Assembly (NCBI GenBank): GCA_964627605.1
Contig: CAZVGZ010000018.1
Span: forward strand, 1 to 64,000
Origin: CAZVGZ01 sp964627605
GTDB taxonomy: Bacteria > Latescibacterota > MWCZ01 > CAZVGZ01
Length of the DNA stretch: 64,000 nucleotides
Reading direction: 5' to 3'
Each line of letters opens with the position of its first letter. The stretch's first letter is position 1. Under the pieces are notes generated by a model. It was not told where the DNA came from, did not search any database, and saw only the letters and a program-made list of their open reading frames with translations. The position numbers and the translations under genes were made by a program. Shown here in pieces: positions 62,042 to 64,000 of this stretch.

Positions 62042-62434
62042 TCAAGTAGCGGGTAGCGCCGTCTCCAAACGCGGCGCGTCGGCCCACAGCGATTCCAAAG
62101 CGTAAAATGCTCGTGCAGTCGGGCTGAAAATATGTATCACAACGTCTACGCCATCGACAAGAACCCACGAATCACTCCACAGTCCGTCGATGTGCCACGG
62201 CTTGCGTCCTGTGGCACTCAACCCTTCAACGACCGCATCGCCAATGGCCTTGGTCTGCGGCGAGGACGACGAAGTGCATATCACCAGAGCGTCGGCGATG
62301 TCGCAGATGCCCTGCACATCCAACACCACAACTTCAATGGCATGTTTGTCCAGCGCCGAGAGAGAGACCTGCATGGCGCAGCTCATCGAGTCCGTACCCT
62401 GAATTTCAATTGATTCTGTTGCTGGTTGGCTCAC
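62042..62434 (-). CDS. rsfS: Ribosomal silencing factor RsfS
   Basis: 130 residues of the RsfS/Iojap family, which binds L14 and blocks subunit joining. The core is EVVVLDVQGICDIADALVIC, TSSSSPQTKAIGDAVVEGL, then GLWSDSWVLVDGVDVVIHIF and ARAFYALESLWADAPRLE. Its ATG overlaps the LytR_C stop by 4 bases. In many genomes rsfS follows a LytR-type gene, as here. Confidence 0.94.
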   Translation of the reverse strand: MSQPATESIEIQGTDSMSCAMQVSLSALDKHAIEVVVLDVQGICDIADALVICTSSSSPQTKAIGDAVVEGLSATGRKPWHIDGLWSDSWVLVDGVDVVIHIFSPTARAFYALESLWADAPRLETALPAT

Positions 62435-62865
62435 TTCGCCCCTTGAATCTCATCCGCTCTGAAATCTCCGCCGACAATTACGTTCAAGTCAGCAAATCTG
62501 TCTCTACTGGCTGAACGCTGCAAAATCCAGCTCACGCCTAAATGCTCGGCCAACGCTTTGGCGTCGTCAGGTCGCCCTTCCAGATCAACGACGATAGTTT
62601 TTGGAAACTCGAACGCTTCGGCGTTCTCGCCATTGCCGTTGCCCACATCAAAACCGGCTCTGCGCAGCCTCTGCGCAATCTGCCTCGCCGCGCCAACCTC
62701 GCCGGACCCGTTAAAGACCGCCACAACCGCCGCAGTCGCCTTTTTTTCCGTCTTGACCGGCTCTGTATTGACTTTGCGCTCACAACCGCAAAAATTCCCA
62801 GCCACAAGGAGAGCCCCGCAGATGGCCAGCAAACAGACAACTCCGCTCCGACTATGGACCTTCAA
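62431..62865 (-). CDS. LytR C-terminal domain protein, membrane anchored
   Basis: About 144 residues. A hydrophobic N-terminal segment (VVCLLAICGALLVAGNFCG) is followed by a short polar linker and the LytR_C domain: ATAAVVAVFNGSGEVGAARQ, IAQRLRRAGFDVGNGNGENA and DLNVIVGGDF. There is no LytR catalytic part. The domain is often found free in rsfS operons of FCB bacteria. The start is uncertain: a TTG at 62865 is the best placed; longer frames lie inside the previous gene. Confidence 0.8.
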   Translation of the reverse strand: MKVHSRSGVVCLLAICGALLVAGNFCGCERKVNTEPVKTEKKATAAVVAVFNGSGEVGAARQIAQRLRRAGFDVGNGNGENAEAFEFPKTIVVDLEGRPDDAKALAEHLGVSWILQRSASRDRFADLNVIVGGDFRADEIQGAK

Positions 62866-63361
62866 ACCCCCCAAAGCCAGATGACCACAGTCCCATAGGC
62901 GTTCCACCGTTTGACCACCCGCGCTGGTATCTAAACGATACTGTGAGGTTAGGCGACGGCCTGTAGAGGAGTTGGACATCAGGTAGAACAGCTCCACCGC
63001 TCGATCCGCCAACTAGCGCCAACGGGTCGTGAAGTACACCGAGACCCAAGCGAACAGTCCACGGTGTTGAGAGTTGGTATTCCAAATTATGAGTAAATAA
63101 GCCAGCGCTCGTAAGATGACCGCCGCCAGACTGCATACTCATCGAGTAGCTGCTGGAGGTCGTTAAGCGCGAAGCGTCCAGCCAATTGCCCGCCCCAAAA
63201 ACTGACGGCGCAAGCCCAGGCAACCAACCCCCGCCACCTGCGTTGTTCGCCGAACGGCCCGAAAATGGGGCTTCTGCCCCCAATCCAGGGATTTCAGCCG
63301 CCCCACTGATACCGACTACACCCGAAATCAACAGTGCGCAGACATGCGCTTGAAGCGTCAT
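62852..63361 (-). CDS. Hypothetical outer-membrane beta-barrel protein
   Basis: 169 residues with signal peptide (CALLISGVVGISGAAE), a Gly-rich part and alternating strands (SSYSMSMQSGGGHLTSAGLF, WTVRLGLGVLHDPLAL, NLTVSFRYQRGW). No family recognised. Its end overlaps the start of the LytR_C gene by 14 bases, so the two are coupled. The start ATG at 63361 gives the best signal peptide. Confidence 0.65.
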   Translation of the reverse strand: MTLQAHVCALLISGVVGISGAAEIPGLGAEAPFSGRSANNAGGGGWLPGLAPSVFGAGNWLDASRLTTSSSYSMSMQSGGGHLTSAGLFTHNLEYQLSTPWTVRLGLGVLHDPLALVGGSSGGAVLPDVQLLYRPSPNLTVSFRYQRGWSNGGTPMGLWSSGFGGFEGP

Positions 63362-63446
63362 AGCCGTCTCCAAACTCGAATATCATTCACCGTGTGAGAT
63401 AACGGTACTCTCCGTGCGCTCCATGTCAAGCCGTATGTAGCCTGTA

Positions 63447-63848
63447 CTACTGGGTTTCGTGAGGCGCATCTATTCCCCAAATCGACTTTGCGGAGAGCGA
63501 TCTGGACGTTTCTTGAACGACGTTATCACTACCAAGTTTCACAGTGACAGGAGCGATCTGCAAAGCTTCATCGTCCGAAACAGTGCAGTAGGCGATTACG
63601 TGAACGGTGTCGCCTACCGCCGTAAGTCTCGCCGCAGGTCCATTTAGGCATACCTCGCCCTGCCTGCCTGGGATCACATAGGTCTCCAGCCGGTTGCCGT
63701 TGGTGACGTTGACCACCTGGACCCTCTCATTGGGCAGAATTCCAGAAGCTGCCAGCAGCGCCACGTCCAGCGTAATACTTCCCTCGTAATGAAGATTGGT
63801 CTCGGTGACAGTGGCACCATGAAGTTTGCTGCACCAGATTGTCCGCAT
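63447..63848 (-). CDS. panD: Aspartate 1-decarboxylase
   Basis: 133 residues. Makes beta-alanine for pantothenate by a self-generated pyruvoyl group. The start is MRTIWCSKLHGATVTETNLH. The cleavage site is Gly23-Ser24 in YEGSITLD, the substrate region is ERVQVVNVTNGNRLETYVIP and the GPAARLTAVGDTVHVIAYC block is typical. The ATG at 63848 is preferred over one six codons upstream. Pantothenate partners are not seen in the window. Confidence 0.95.
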   Translation of the reverse strand: MRTIWCSKLHGATVTETNLHYEGSITLDVALLAASGILPNERVQVVNVTNGNRLETYVIPGRQGEVCLNGPAARLTAVGDTVHVIAYCTVSDDEALQIAPVTVKLGSDNVVQETSRSLSAKSIWGIDAPHETQ

Positions 63849-63906
63849 ATTGCCGTGTCTGTCCAATCAGATGGTCAGATGAAATCCGTCCAACCCTCCC
63901 TGGCGA

Positions 63907-64000
63907 TTACTCGTCAGACGAGGTGGAGACGTAGTATCGGGTGCCGTTGCCGGTCCTGGCGATCTGCTCGATTAGTGATGTGAGGTCTTCGTGACTGTTT
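63907..64000 (-). CDS. Partial gene, C-terminus only (unknown)
   Basis: The last 30 codons of a minus-strand gene entering from the right edge, ending NSHEDLTSLIEQIARTGNGT and RYYVSTSSDE before TAA at 63907-63909. The frame is open to the edge and gives plausible helical protein. It lies 58 bases before panD, so it may head the same operon. Family unknown. Confidence 0.4.
   Translation of the reverse strand, partial: NSHEDLTSLIEQIARTGNGTRYYVSTSSDE

Noticed and set aside
1..64000. CRISPR array, prophage or anti-phage defence island
   Set aside because: No regularly spaced repeats, phage structural genes, restriction-modification pairs or toxin-antitoxin pairs could be recognised; the lone HNH gene is not enough.

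Overview
The window looks like a chromosomal segment of an uncultured Gram-negative bacterium. An outer membrane is implied by LptE, a TolC-family porin, several beta-barrel proteins and lipoproteins. The accessory gene set (GxGYxYP protein, phytanoyl-CoA dioxygenase-like enzyme, several URO-D-type methyltransferase-like genes, GH127 glycosidase, xylose-isomerase-like TIM barrel protein, K+-dependent pyrophosphatase) resembles what I associate with Latescibacterota/Poribacteria-like FCB lineages. That assignment is inference; there is no rRNA in the window.

Layout. 1-5 kb: a frameshifted outer-membrane protein, a sugar-phosphate isomerase-like gene, an IS fragment and a GH127 beta-L-arabinofuranosidase-like gene. 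5-12.5 kb: rnhB-yraN, a TolC/membrane-fusion pair without a pump, DUF547, an LEA-like lipoprotein, a membrane-anchored DJ-1-like protein and a decayed HAD hydrolase. 12.6-18 kb: glycolate oxidase glcD-glcE-glcF and an M42 aminopeptidase, ending at a bidirectional terminator. 18-23.8 kb (minus strand): rpsF-rpsR-rplI, the proton/sodium pyrophosphatase hppA, rplY-pth, tRNA-Gln and ubiE/menG. 23.9-32 kb: a TlpA-like thioredoxin, membrane and beta-barrel proteins, a response regulator-GAF-GGDEF protein, obg, a fetAB-type ABC transporter, a DUF4382 remnant and nikR. 32-47 kb: an accessory region with an intact URO-D-like gene, a PhyH-like gene, an MBL-fold hydrolase, a decayed copy of that hydrolase's 5' end, a heavily degraded GxGYxYP gene, two M16 peptidases, trkH, an HNH endonuclease, fucU and a broken second URO-D gene. 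47.4-57.7 kb (minus strand): the classic rimP-nusA-infB-ylxP-rbfA-truB-rpsO-pnp block followed by an epmA-like gene. 57.7-64 kb (minus strand): panD, a beta-barrel protein, a LytR_C protein, rsfS, a divergent CetZ-like FtsZ/tubulin GTPase, a PfkB kinase, mtnA, a small unknown gene and lptE.

How they work together. The two translation/transcription blocks are intact and conventional, though several of their products carry unusually long acidic extensions. The accessory blocks show much decay: at least five genes are interrupted by frameshifts or stops, and all three stop codons are used. The most interesting intact locus is the CetZ-like GTPase inside a compact run of genes (panD to mtnA), with a PfkB kinase coupled to mtnA that could act as a methylthioribose kinase. 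All functions are read from sequence motifs by eye; no database search was run.
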